From assembly GCA_002395905.1 (NCBI GenBank), contig DGVK01000063.1:1-23513 (forward strand): 23,513 nt of DNA. The letters are read 5' to 3'. The stretch comes from Verrucomicrobia bacterium UBA4286 (GTDB taxonomy: Bacteria > Verrucomicrobiota > Kiritimatiellia > RFP12 > UBA1067). The notes under the pieces are model-generated. The model worked only from the letters and a program-made list of their open reading frames with translations, was not told the DNA's origin and made no database searches. Made by a program: the position numbers and the translations under genes. Below, piece by piece: positions 1 through 8,172 of this stretch. Position 1 is the first letter of the stretch. The number at the start of each line of letters is the position of its first letter.

Positions 1-3000
1 CCCGCGCACTGGTTCGCGACGGTGATGTCGCCCTCCGCCGTGTTGCGGGCGAGCGAATGCACGACGCCATCGACGTGCACGCTGGAGTTGCGAATCTCCG
101 CATGCTTGCCGTCCGGCACCCACACGCTCGCGGCGAGTCCCGCGACACGCTGCGGCCCCTGCACTTCGGCGCCGGGGCGGATGAAGAGCTCAACGCCGTC
201 GATGATGCCTCCCGCGTCGAGATTGGCGGCAAGGACAGCAGCGTAGTGATACCCGCTGGCGAGAGTGTTGGCGGTCGTGCTTGCCGTCGTGTCGTTCCAG
301 CGCGAAGCGCGGCTGACGACTCTTCCGTAGAGGTCGATTGTGAGATTCTTCACCGTTCCAGTCAGCGTCCGGACGAGCGCGGGGTTAGAGTCGTAGGCGA
401 GCCACACGTCGTTGGAGATCGTGAGCGTGTGCCCCGCGCCGTCGATCGTTCCCGAGAACGTCTCGATCGGCAGCGGGTCGTGCACAAGCGCGATGTCGGC
501 GGCGAAACGCGCGGCGACGCCGGGGTGGTCGCGAAGCCAGAACCAATCCTCTTCGCTGTCGAGGAGATACGCGCCGTCGGAGTCCTGCGGAGGCGTCGGC
601 CACGACCAGTTGGTGCGCGGCCAGCAGCTCTTGGCCTGGTGGCGAGAGAGGGACATGAGATCGGCGTCGTTCCACGAGACATCGGTGTAGTAGCCCCAGC
701 TCATGACGCCGCCGTAGCCGTTCGCGCGGCACCAGTTGCACTTCGCATGGTAGCTCGACGGCCCCTCGAACGTCTCCTTATCGGTCGAAATCACGGTGCC
801 GTCGGCCTTCGTCGCCGTGCGGCTCTTCCAGACGAGGTCGGCATCCCACCAGCGCGTCTTGTCGCTCGGCCACGCCTCCTTCAGCCACGGCACGACCAAT
901 CCCCAGCCCGGGTTCTGGACTTCATAGGCATACATCGCCTGGCCGACGACGATGCGGCGCGGCGGCACGCCGCGCGACGTGCAGACGTTGATGCCGGTCA
1001 TCATCACCTGCGGCGAGGAGTTGAGCGTAGTGTTGCCGTACGCCATGGCGTTTACAAAGTCGGCGGCGTGGAACGCGGCGTAATAGCCGGACGGCGCCAT
1101 CTGGTGGCCGAGGTTGGAGCAGAACGAAAGGACGTATCCCTTGTCGAAGAACGCGGCCGCGAGATCGCGCATGAGAAGTCCGTAGGCGTGCCAGTCGCGT
1201 TGCGTGTTCGCCGTCGTGACGGCATGATCGCCGGGATATTCCCAGTCGATGTCGAGGCCGTCCAGCCCCGCAGACTCCATGACGGCGAGAATGGCATTGA
1301 CGAGCTGCTTGCGGCGGGCGGCGGACGCGGCGGCGCAGGCGATTGGAGTCCCCGTCACGCCATCGACTGTGTTCGTTCCTTCGCCCTTCGTGAGCGAGCC
1401 GCGAATCATGCACTTCGGATTGTATTGGTCGCGCAGCGCCTTGATGCGCGCAACTTGCGCGGTGTTGTTGCGCCCGCGCGCGTCCCACGTCGTCTTGAAC
1501 GTGTCGTTCTCCGAGTCATACACGACGAGGAAGTCGTTACAGACGACGATGTCCGTCAGATTGCCGACGCGATTCGCCGGAGAGTCTTCGAGCTTCCCTG
1601 CCCATGTGCCGGTGAGCGCCGTGCCGTCCTGCCGCAAATACGCGCCGATCTGGTGGACGAACGGGAAGACGCGATGCGGCTGCGTCTCCTCGCCGTTGAC
1701 GACATCGAATACGCCGCCGTTGGAGAGCGTGATCTTCTCCGTAGGCACCGAAACCCAGATTTTGGCGTCGGGCGAAATCTCAGGGTTGATCGTCGCCGTC
1801 ACCCAGAGATAGTCGCTGTCCTCGCGATCGTTGACCTGCGGATAGAACCAAACGCTTCCCGCCGGGAAGGACGCGGAGAACTCCGTCGCGTCATCCGCCG
1901 CAGTCACCGTGGCGGCGGGGCCTTGCGTCGCCTCGGCCTCGTAGAAGCCGTAGTTGTGCGTGTAGGGCTGCTTCCAGTATTTGATGTCCGTGATGTCCGC
2001 CTTCGTGCAGTTCTCGAGGCGGAAATGTACGTCGAACGCGCTCTCGACATTGCCGCCCAAAGCGTTGTCGAAGCGGATGCCGAGAAGCGCTTCCCGCGCG
2101 AGCCCGCGCGTCAGGCGCGGATGGACGCGCACTACCGTCGCCGGACACGCCGGCGCCACGGCGGACGCAAGCGCGACGCTCTTGATGCGCACCGTCTCGC
2201 CGCTTACGTAGCGGCTGCGATGAGAATACGTGAAATCGACCTTGTGCGTCCCTTCTGGAATCGCGATGTCGGTCGACACCCAGCTGCCGATCGTGTTCGT
2301 CGGCCCGTGAAGCGAATAGGCCAATTTGCCGTCAACCCAAACGCAGAAGGATGAATCTGGATGTGTGTGCGGATATCTCACATCGGACCACGGGCCGGCG
2401 TTGAACAGCAGTTTCTCGCAATGCTCGAACGTCAGTACGCCCGGACCCGTGACGGTCGTCGATAGTGTGCTTTCCGCCGTGCGCTTTCCAGTGAAGCCGT
2501 CGGCGACTTCGAGATACTCTCCGCCGCTTGCCTCCGCCCAGCCGCCGTCGATGGATTTGTAAATGGCCCATGGGAGGCGCGGCGAGCCGAGAAGCGTATC
2601 CCAAGTCGAGCTGAAAGCACTGAAGTTCACGACGTTGGTTACGCTCGACACGCCATCCTTCACGACGTATGCGCTGATGTATGCAGAACCCGCGCTTTCG
2701 GGAACCGTGAACGGCTCCGTGTATTTCACAAAGTCGTTGTTGTTCAGTCCGTATGCCTGATACCAGATTTCCGCGTCGGGATCGGGGAAGGACAGCGCAA
2801 ACGCCGTATCGCCGGGAAGCGACGAGCCGTATGTGACCGAACATTCGACCTGCGCCGTCTCGGGAACGCGCGTCGAGCGCCACTGTGAAACATAGGGAGC
2901 CGCTTCGAGCAAGACGCCTGTCGAATCTAGGTGGTTGGAGATGGAGAGGCGCGAACCGTGGTAGATGTGGTTCTTTGAGGAGAAGCCGCCGCAGAAGTCG

Positions 3001-6000
3001 GCGTAGCCCTGCTCCGCCATGACGGACGACATGCTCGTGCCATCGACGGCGATCTTGTGCTGGAAGCCGAGTCCGCGCCACGTATTGGCCGGGTCGAAGT
3101 TCGCGGGCGGATAGTGGTTGAGACTCATGTTGTGGCCGATTTCATGCACCCACGCGTGCGTCTGCGAATAGCCCAGCAGCACGCTCGCGATATGGTATGC
3201 CGCATTCTGATGGCGCGACGTGATTTCATCGAGCGTATTCAAACGCGCCAGGCCGCCATAGCCGCCGGACTGCGTAGTGGGCGTGACGATCACATCCGCG
3301 CCATAGCGGTCGCGCAAATCGAGGAGGCCGCTGTATTCATCCCGCAACCCTTCGCCCTTGCCGAGAATCTCCGCAATCGTGCCGCCAGTGCCATCGACAC
3401 AATGGACGCCGACCATGCGAAACCAGAAATTCGTATCCATGTCTGTCGTGCAGAGGATCTGGTTCATCCGCGCCGTCGCCTTCGCCGAGAACACTTCAAG
3501 TTTCGAGAAGCCGTTCCATTCTTCCGTATCGCCCGCTTCCACCGACGCCTTGCCGGGCGTGTCATAGACGAACAGGACGTCGATGGTGTCAAACTCCGCA
3601 TCCGTCTTGCCTGCCGGAACCGGGCGCGTCGCAGGATGGATTAGCTGCGATTGCCAGTTCGTGATGACAAGACGGTTGTCGTCGTTGCCATGATAGATCG
3701 TGCCATCGAGCCGCGTCACGTAGCCGAGGCGTGGGAAGTTTTCGTTTTCCTCGTTCGGCTCCGTGGGCACCTTGCCGACGCGGAAGTTCAAGTTCTTCAC
3801 CTTAAGGCCCGCTAGCACGTCATCAGGAGAGCCGAGCGCCGAACCGCCGAACGCGAGATGCGATGTAAGGTAGCCCGTGAACTTGAGACTGCCGGAAGCA
3901 TAGTACGTCTCGCCATCCACCTTAATCGTCGCGCCGCTGTCGTGGATCCAGTTCAGTTCGATATAGTGCTCTCCAGACTGAATCAACTCGCTTGTCGTGT
4001 ATCCTACAGTCGAGAGCGAGCCGTCAGCCTTGCGCCAGATGACCTGCTTCGCCGCATCGTTCGTGATCACAACGCGCGAATCCAAGGCAGTCGTCCCCGA
4101 AACCGAATCCCAGCTCAAGAGCGTACCGTACACGCCATCAGGAATATCTGCATCGAAAGAAAGCGTAAAGGCGTTCGTGGCAGAGCCGAGCGTCACGTAA
4201 ATCGGGCTCGCGCCGACCACCGCCCATTCGCCGTCTATGGAAAGCGAGACGTTTTCCTGCGTAAGTTCTATGCTGCTGACGGTGCCAGGAATTTCCGAAA
4301 TCGTTTTCAGAATCGTGCCGTATTCCGTGCCGGAATCCTCCGGTGAAACGTAGCTCCAGCCGGACGGTATCGCTTCGGAAATCGAATCGCGCGCCGCGAG
4401 CAGTTCGACGACGCCGATATTCTGCAAATCGGCTTCTTCGCACGCCACGGCGAGCGTCGTGAATTCCAGCATGATAATGCCATTGTCGATTTTGGCGATG
4501 GCGATCTTGATCTTGGTGTAGGTCTGCGTCTCGGGGTCGTAGGCAAAGCCCGCGCTCGAATAATCGACCGAACTGCCGTCGAGCACCTGCACCGTATCGG
4601 CATCGACATCGCCGCGAACTATCGCGAAGAGCGCATCGGTCACGCTCCTGTAATATATCGTTTCCCCGCTTGCCGGCGTGATCGACGCGGCCGCCCACGA
4701 GGGAACGACAGCCTTCGCCTCCGGGAACTCGTAAAGCGCGACGTCGCCCGGCGCAAGCCAGCTGTCGGCAAAGAGCGCGACCGCCTCGATTTCAAGTCCG
4801 GCCCACGGCACGGTGTTCATGGACGCGACGCTGTTCGCAGGGCCGCCCACCGAAACGCGGCTGTTCGTGTTGCCACGCCACTGAAGGCTAGAGACATTGC
4901 CTCCTGACATTTCACCAAACGATTCGCCAAAATAGAGAGCCGTACCCGTTGTGGGCGAAATCGAGGACGAATCGGATTGGAAAGCAAAAAGCATGTACGA
5001 CTCGCCTTCGGAAAGCGTCTGCATGCTGCCACCGAATTTGTAGCCGTCGTTGTTGTAATTCGCGTTTGCCCCGTTAAGCCAATAGCCTTGGACGTCCGTC
5101 CCTCCTGCCGTCTTGCAAGCCGCCCCTATTGGATGATTGTCTGTGGAGAGCACGCCGGCGATCACTGAATTTGCCGCCGGCGCTCCGCCGGCCGGCGCCT
5201 TGATTTTCGCCAGTATCGTGACTTTCGCGCAATTCGTGACGGTAGCAATGTCGATCGTCGCGCCGAGGGTGGTCGCAGAGCCGATGACGATATTGCCGCT
5301 GTCATTTACGGTATTGTCGTTGAGCGTAATCTTGTAGCCGCCGTGGAGCGTCGCTTCGTCCTCGAACTCGCCGGAGACCCAGACCGCCGTCGGGATCGGG
5401 CCTGTGTAGGTCGGTTCTACGGGGTCATCCGGCTCTTCGCTCGGGTCGTAGGCGTAAACGACGCTGACGTTGGAAACATTGATTTTATTGATACCGTACA
5501 TAGAGGCGCCCAAAACGAAATTGAGCTCGACCGTCTGCTCGCCTTCAGGTATCTCAATTTCACCTGACGCACCGTTAGATGTGTCATATCCTAACGGAGC
5601 GATGCGCAATTTCTCTATTCCTCCGACCGATACCGTGAATACATCTCCGCTCCACATATATTTGGAATAATTGAAAGTGAGCGATGCTGGACCTTTGATT
5701 GTCGTTGTCAAACTTGACGACGTTCCTATTGTGGTGAGCTGCCCGCTTCTGGCGACGCCGCTATCAACATACCATGCAGGAGAGGAAGTCGTCCAGGCGA
5801 GTTCCGTATTGCCGAGAGCGGCGGCGAGGGGGAGAACGGAATATTCTCTCGTGAACACGTCGCCCGCGTTGTCGTTCGCGTCGTAGCTTCTCGCCTTGAT
5901 CGTTGTTGTCTGCGTCAGGGAAATGGGTGCGGAGTAGAGCGTGCCGTTTGTCTTTGTCGGCTCTGTGCCGTCGGTGGTGTAATAGACGGAGCAGTTGTCG

Positions 6001-7199
6001 GAGAGGGATGAGAGAGTAATCTTGTCGGCCTTGCCGTTCACGACGGAGGCGTCGCCCGCCTTGGTGAACTTGACGCCGAGATGCCAGCGGCTCGCGTAGC
6101 CGCAGTTGTCGATAAGCACCTGGCGGTTGTTGTGCGTCGCGTCGCCCATCGGCACATATGTGCCATCGTCATAGTGCGCCGTCGCCCACGATGTCGGAAC
6201 TACCGTCGCCGCGCTCGAATTCATCGTCACAAAGCAGAGGTCGGGAGATGAGAAATACGGGAGCATGTTGCAGTAGTTCCATATGCCTTTGGCGTGTGTT
6301 GTGCCGTAGCTGCCGTCGAAATTGTTCCAGAGATGTATGCGGTCGTCTGCATCCGTCCAGCCCGTGAGCGCCAACACGTCTTCCGCCGACATGAACGTGC
6401 CGTCGGAGTTCTTGAAGAAATGCTCCTTGTAGGCCATGACGGTGCAGCCCCACCATGCTTGATAGGAATTGTTCTGGTAGAGCGTGTAGTTCTGATCTCC
6501 GGGATAGGCGAACTGGTAGCCGAAGGAATACGAGGACGATTGCTGGCCCGACTGGGTGTCCTGCGTGTCGGCATGTCCGCAGCCAAGCGTGTGCGCAACT
6601 TCGTGCGAACAGATCTGGAACGCGCCGAACGCGCCGGAACCTTCCGCAACGGCCATTGCCACATCCACGACGCTCACGGCCTTGCCGGCGAAATTGACCG
6701 CATGTTCCGCGTCAGTTCCCTGATATGGCGTCGAGTTGCCGTCCGCGCCGCCAGAGCGGTAAATAAGCATAACGATGATGTCGGCGGCGTAATATGCGCG
6801 GTCTTCAAGGAGGCCGTCCATCGAGACGTCGGATTCCGCCGTATTGCCGAGCACTACGTTGTATGCCTGGCTCCAGGCGGTGGCGGTATTCGAGTTGCGT
6901 GCCTGGACGGTCGTGACGCCGGCGAGCGTGTATGAGAAATAGTCGTTGCTCTGCTGCGTCAGGTTGTCAGTGCCGGTCAAGCGTGAATTTGCAAGGACAT
7001 TGTTCATCTGCGTGACGCACGACGATGCCACGGAGTACTGGTCGCGGCTGTTCTGGCTAAGGTAGTCCGCAGCTCCTGCGTCATAGACGAACAACAGCCG
7101 AACCGACACCGCCGCCTCGGCAGCAAACGCTGCGAATCCAACAGCCGCGCAAGCGACCAAGCGCATAAGAAACCTCTTCATCCTGTTCTCCATGTTCAT
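1..7199 (-). CDS. Giant secreted multidomain enzyme: two metalloproteases plus GH18 glycosidase (3' partial)
   Basis: One frame stays open from ATG 7199 to the window edge, giving at least 2399 residues; the C-terminus is missing. The start is set by AGGAGG at 7206-7211, six bases upstream. Residues 1-29 form a signal peptide (MKRF, hydrophobic run, AEA cleavage site), so the protein is exported. Domains in order, approximate: metalloprotease 1 (31-300; zinc motif HEVAHTLGCGH at 199-209, Met-turn TVMAY around Met255); chitobiase-C-terminal-like domain (376-449, YYTTDGTEPT); beta-sandwich (457-580); LamG-like domain (595-827); second concanavalin-like domain (977-1140); metalloprotease 2 (1205-1430; HEIGHNMSLNH at 1352-1362, SVMAE at Met1394); a second chitobiase-like domain and beta-sandwich (1450-1672); GH18 (1846-2182; DGLDIDWE at 1980-1987, Glu1987 the expected acid); then a GLUG-like start (FSGTIDGAGHTL). 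The family knowledge is metzincin/reprolysin-like proteases and GH18 chitinases or endo-N-acetylglucosaminidases. The substrate is unknown; glycoprotein degradation is an inference. Confidence 0.88.
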   Translation of the reverse strand, partial: MNMENRMKRFLMRLVACAAVGFAAFAAEAAVSVRLLFVYDAGAADYLSQNSRDQYSVASSCVTQMNNVLANSRLTGTDNLTQQSNDYFSYTLAGVTTVQARNSNTATAWSQAYNVVLGNTAESDVSMDGLLEDRAYYAADIIVMLIYRSGGADGNSTPYQGTDAEHAVNFAGKAVSVVDVAMAVAEGSGAFGAFQICSHEVAHTLGCGHADTQDTQSGQQSSSYSFGYQFAYPGDQNYTLYQNNSYQAWWGCTVMAYKEHFFKNSDGTFMSAEDVLALTGWTDADDRIHLWNNFDGSYGTTHAKGIWNYCNMLPYFSSPDLCFVTMNSSAATVVPTSWATAHYDDGTYVPMGDATHNNRQVLIDNCGYASRWHLGVKFTKAGDASVVNGKADKITLSSLSDNCSVYYTTDGTEPTKTNGTLYSAPISLTQTTTIKARSYDANDNAGDVFTREYSVLPLAAALGNTELAWTTSSPAWYVDSGVARSGQLTTIGTSSSLTTTIKGPASLTFNYSKYMWSGDVFTVSVGGIEKLRIAPLGYDTSNGASGEIEIPEGEQTVELNFVLGASMYGINKINVSNVSVVYAYDPSEEPDDPVEPTYTGPIPTAVWVSGEFEDEATLHGGYKITLNDNTVNDSGNIVIGSATTLGATIDIATVTNCAKVTILAKIKAPAGGAPAANSVIAGVLSTDNHPIGAACKTAGGTDVQGYWLNGANANYNNDGYKFGGSMQTLSEGESYMLFAFQSDSSSISPTTGTALYFGESFGEMSGGNVSSLQWRGNTNSRVSVGGPANSVASMNTVPWAGLEIEAVALFADSWLAPGDVALYEFPEAKAVVPSWAAASITPASGETIYYRSVTDALFAIVRGDVDADTVQVLDGSSVDYSSAGFAYDPETQTYTKIKIAIAKIDNGIIMLEFTTLAVACEEADLQNIGVVELLAARDSISEAIPSGWSYVSPEDSGTEYGTILKTISEIPGTVSSIELTQENVSLSIDGEWAVVGASPIYVTLGSATNAFTLSFDADIPDGVYGTLLSWDSVSGTTALDSRVVITNDAAKQVIWRKADGSLSTVGYTTSELIQSGEHYIELNWIHDSGATIKVDGETYYASGSLKFTGYLTSHLAFGGSALGSPDDVLAGLKVKNLNFRVGKVPTEPNEENENFPRLGYVTRLDGTIYHGNDDNRLVITNWQSQLIHPATRPVPAGKTDAEFDTIDVLFVYDTPGKASVEAGDTEEWNGFSKLEVFSAKATARMNQILCTTDMDTNFWFRMVGVHCVDGTGGTIAEILGKGEGLRDEYSGLLDLRDRYGADVIVTPTTQSGGYGGLARLNTLDEITSRHQNAAYHIASVLLGYSQTHAWVHEIGHNMSLNHYPPANFDPANTWRGLGFQHKIAVDGTSMSSVMAEQGYADFCGGFSSKNHIYHGSRLSISNHLDSTGVLLEAAPYVSQWRSTRVPETAQVECSVTYGSSLPGDTAFALSFPDPDAEIWYQAYGLNNNDFVKYTEPFTVPESAGSAYISAYVVKDGVSSVTNVVNFSAFSSTWDTLLGSPRLPWAIYKSIDGGWAEASGGEYLEVADGFTGKRTAESTLSTTVTGPGVLTFEHCEKLLFNAGPWSDVRYPHTHPDSSFCVWVDGKLAYSLHGPTNTIGSWVSTDIAIPEGTHKVDFTYSHRSRYVSGETVRIKSVALASAVAPACPATVVRVHPRLTRGLAREALLGIRFDNALGGNVESAFDVHFRLENCTKADITDIKYWKQPYTHNYGFYEAEATQGPAATVTAADDATEFSASFPAGSVWFYPQVNDREDSDYLWVTATINPEISPDAKIWVSVPTEKITLSNGGVFDVVNGEETQPHRVFPFVHQIGAYLRQDGTALTGTWAGKLEDSPANRVGNLTDIVVCNDFLVVYDSENDTFKTTWDARGRNNTAQVARIKALRDQYNPKCMIRGSLTKGEGTNTVDGVTGTPIACAAASAARRKQLVNAILAVMESAGLDGLDIDWEYPGDHAVTTANTQRDWHAYGLLMRDLAAAFFDKGYVLSFCSNLGHQMAPSGYYAAFHAADFVNAMAYGNTTLNSSPQVMMTGINVCTSRGVPPRRIVVGQAMYAYEVQNPGWGLVVPWLKEAWPSDKTRWWDADLVWKSRTATKADGTVISTDKETFEGPSSYHAKCNWCRANGYGGVMSWGYYTDVSWNDADLMSLSRHQAKSCWPRTNWSWPTPPQDSDGAYLLDSEEDWFWLRDHPGVAARFAADIALVHDPLPIETFSGTIDGAGHTLTISNDVWLAYDSNPALVRTLTGTVKNLTIDLYGRVVSRASRWNDTTASTTANTLASGYHYAAVLAANLDAGGIIDGVELFIRPGAEVQGPQRVAGLAASVWVPDGKHAEIRNSSVHVDGVVHSLARNTAEGDITVANQCA

Positions 7200-7205
7200 A
7201 TACAA

Positions 7206-7211
7206 CCTCCT
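7206..7211 (-). promoter_or_regulatory. Shine-Dalgarno of the giant enzyme gene
   Basis: A perfect AGGAGG lies six bases before ATG 7199. It favours this start over the later in-frame ATGs at 7193 and 7181, which have no comparable ribosome binding site. Confidence 0.8.
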
Positions 7212-7242
7212 GCATTGTTTGTCGGCGGTTTTGCCGTATCAC

Positions 7243-7332
7243 TCATCTGCAATCGAGCAGCCGATATGCTTGCGGTAGGGCCAGCGCGAGCAGCAACACG
7301 CCAGCAGATGTAGGGGATTTTCCAAAACGCAT
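7243..7332 (-). CDS. Possible 29-residue hydrophobic small ORF
   Basis: Between the flavin reductase/rubredoxin gene and the giant enzyme gene there is a 29-codon frame beginning MRFGKSPTSAG, followed by a short hydrophobic stretch (VLLLALALP) and ending LLDCR. A GAGAGG sequence lies six bases before its ATG. It starts 19 bases after the upstream stop and ends 43 bases before the next start. It resembles a leader or small membrane peptide, but at this length chance is a real possibility. No function is assigned. The rest of this 152-base gap shows no strong promoter or terminator. Confidence 0.25.
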   Translation of the reverse strand: MRFGKSPTSAGVLLLALALPQAYRLLDCR

Positions 7333-7351
7333 ATCACACCTCTCTTTTCTG

Positions 7352-7978
7352 CTATTCTTCTACGAACTCAGAACCCGGATGCTTGCACAGCGGGCACAGG
7401 TAGTCCGCCGGAGGCCGCCCCTCGCCTTCGTAGACGTAACCGCAGATCGGGCATATCCAGCGCTTCGGAGCACCGGGCGCGGCAGGCGCGGCCTGGGGTT
7501 TCGGCTTGACGTTCGCGTGGTAGTAGGCGTATGTCATCGTCGGCTCGTCCGAAAGCACGACCGCCTCGTCGACCGCGCAGATGAACATACCGTGCGTTCC
7601 AAGATCGACGTAGCTCTCGACCGTCAGCGCAAAGACCGAGTTGCAGTGGCGCGCAGGAACGGCAAGACCGTTCTCCGTTCGGGTGAGCGCGCACGACGCG
7701 AACTTGTCGGCGTCGCGTCCGCTTCTGAAGCCGAAGTTTTCGAACACCGAAAAAGGGGCGGACTCCGCAAGCGTGCAGACGTTCAGTCTGCCAGACGCCT
7801 TGACCACATCATGCGTGTAATTCGCCTTGTTGACGGTCACGGCAAGCCTCGCCGGTTCACCCGTGACCTGCACGACGGTGTTGCAGATCATCCCGTTGTC
7901 GTGCGTGCCGTCATGCGACGTCACGACATACAACCCGTAACCTATCTTGAAAAACGCCGACATGTCTACAGTCTTCAT
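7352..7978 (-). CDS. Flavin reductase-like protein with C-terminal rubredoxin (high-molecular-weight rubredoxin type)
   Basis: This 208-residue cytoplasmic protein joins an N-terminal FMN-binding flavin reductase domain (about 1-155; opening FFKIGYGLYVVTS, with a conserved SGRDADKFA segment near residue 86) through a Pro/Ala-rich linker to an iron-binding rubredoxin domain. The iron ligands are Cys176 and Cys179 (CPICG) and Cys195 and Cys198 (CPLC). Only 15 residues separate the two cysteine pairs, as in the short rubrerythrin-type domain and unlike the longer classical rubredoxin. Fusions of this kind pass electrons from NAD(P)H oxidoreductases to flavodiiron proteins or similar acceptors in anaerobes facing oxygen or nitric oxide. 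The start is fixed by AGGAGG at 7985-7990, six bases upstream. The gene appears monocistronic with its own promoter just upstream. Confidence 0.9.
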   Translation of the reverse strand: MKTVDMSAFFKIGYGLYVVTSHDGTHDNGMICNTVVQVTGEPARLAVTVNKANYTHDVVKASGRLNVCTLAESAPFSVFENFGFRSGRDADKFASCALTRTENGLAVPARHCNSVFALTVESYVDLGTHGMFICAVDEAVVLSDEPTMTYAYYHANVKPKPQAAPAAPGAPKRWICPICGYVYEGEGRPPADYLCPLCKHPGSEFVEE

Positions 7979-8001
7979 AGTGAACCTCCTTCTTTGCGGA
8001 T

Positions 8002-8010
8002 ATTATACCA
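8002..8010 (-). promoter_or_regulatory. Extended -10 promoter of the flavin reductase/rubredoxin gene
   Basis: On the minus strand TGGTATAAT forms a perfect TATAAT preceded by the TG of an extended -10 element. The -35 position (about 8025-8030, ATGCAC) is poor, as often seen with extended -10 promoters. Transcription would begin near 7995, leaving a short leader that contains the AGGAGG of the gene. The 22-bp repeat array begins just beyond the -35 position. Confidence 0.65.
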
Positions 8011-8037
8011 AATCCACGGCAGCCGTGCATAACACTC

Positions 8038-8163
8038 GGGCAAGACTTGGGTAAAGTCCGGGCAAGACTTGAGCAAAGCGTGGGCAAGACTTGTGTAAAG
8101 TCTGGGCAAGACTTGTGTAAAGTCTGGGCAAGACTTGTGTAAAGTGTGGGCAAGGCTTGGAAG
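8038..8163. repeat. Array of 22-bp direct tandem repeats (five full, one partial)
   Basis: Five contiguous 22-bp units start at 8038, 8060, 8082, 8104 and 8126, and a sixth, partial and diverged, starts at 8148. The 12-base core GGGCAAGACTTG is identical in all five full units. The remaining ten bases vary; three units share TGTAAAGT. Inside the core CAAGACTTG is an odd dyad (CAAG-A-CTTG), and the sixth unit keeps the dyad with a different centre (CAAGGCTTG). Two units also fold as AGACTT-GTGTA-AAGTCT. The unit length is not a multiple of three, so the array is not a coding repeat. It fills most of the gap between the LamG gene and the flavin reductase gene. Confidence 0.95.
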
Positions 8164-8172
8164 AACTGCGCT

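Noticed and set aside
57..2354. Plus-strand open frame of 765 codons
   Set aside because: It is antisense to the giant enzyme, is rich in Arg, Val, Ala and His as expected for the complement of a GC-rich gene, and shows no recognisable domain, while the minus frame carries the GH18 motif.
7911..8153. Minus-strand 80-codon frame across the 22-bp repeats
   Set aside because: The repeat length is not a multiple of three, the predicted peptide is irregular, and the frame overlaps the start of the flavin reductase gene.
8038..8163. CRISPR array
   Set aside because: The units are contiguous with no unique spacers, are only 22 bp long, and no cas gene is present.
8025..8163. Iteron-type replication origin
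   Set aside because: Only one near-match to a DnaA box (TTATGCACG, minus strand, 8025-8033) is present, with no Rep gene or AT-rich unwinding region; a promoter-linked array fits better.
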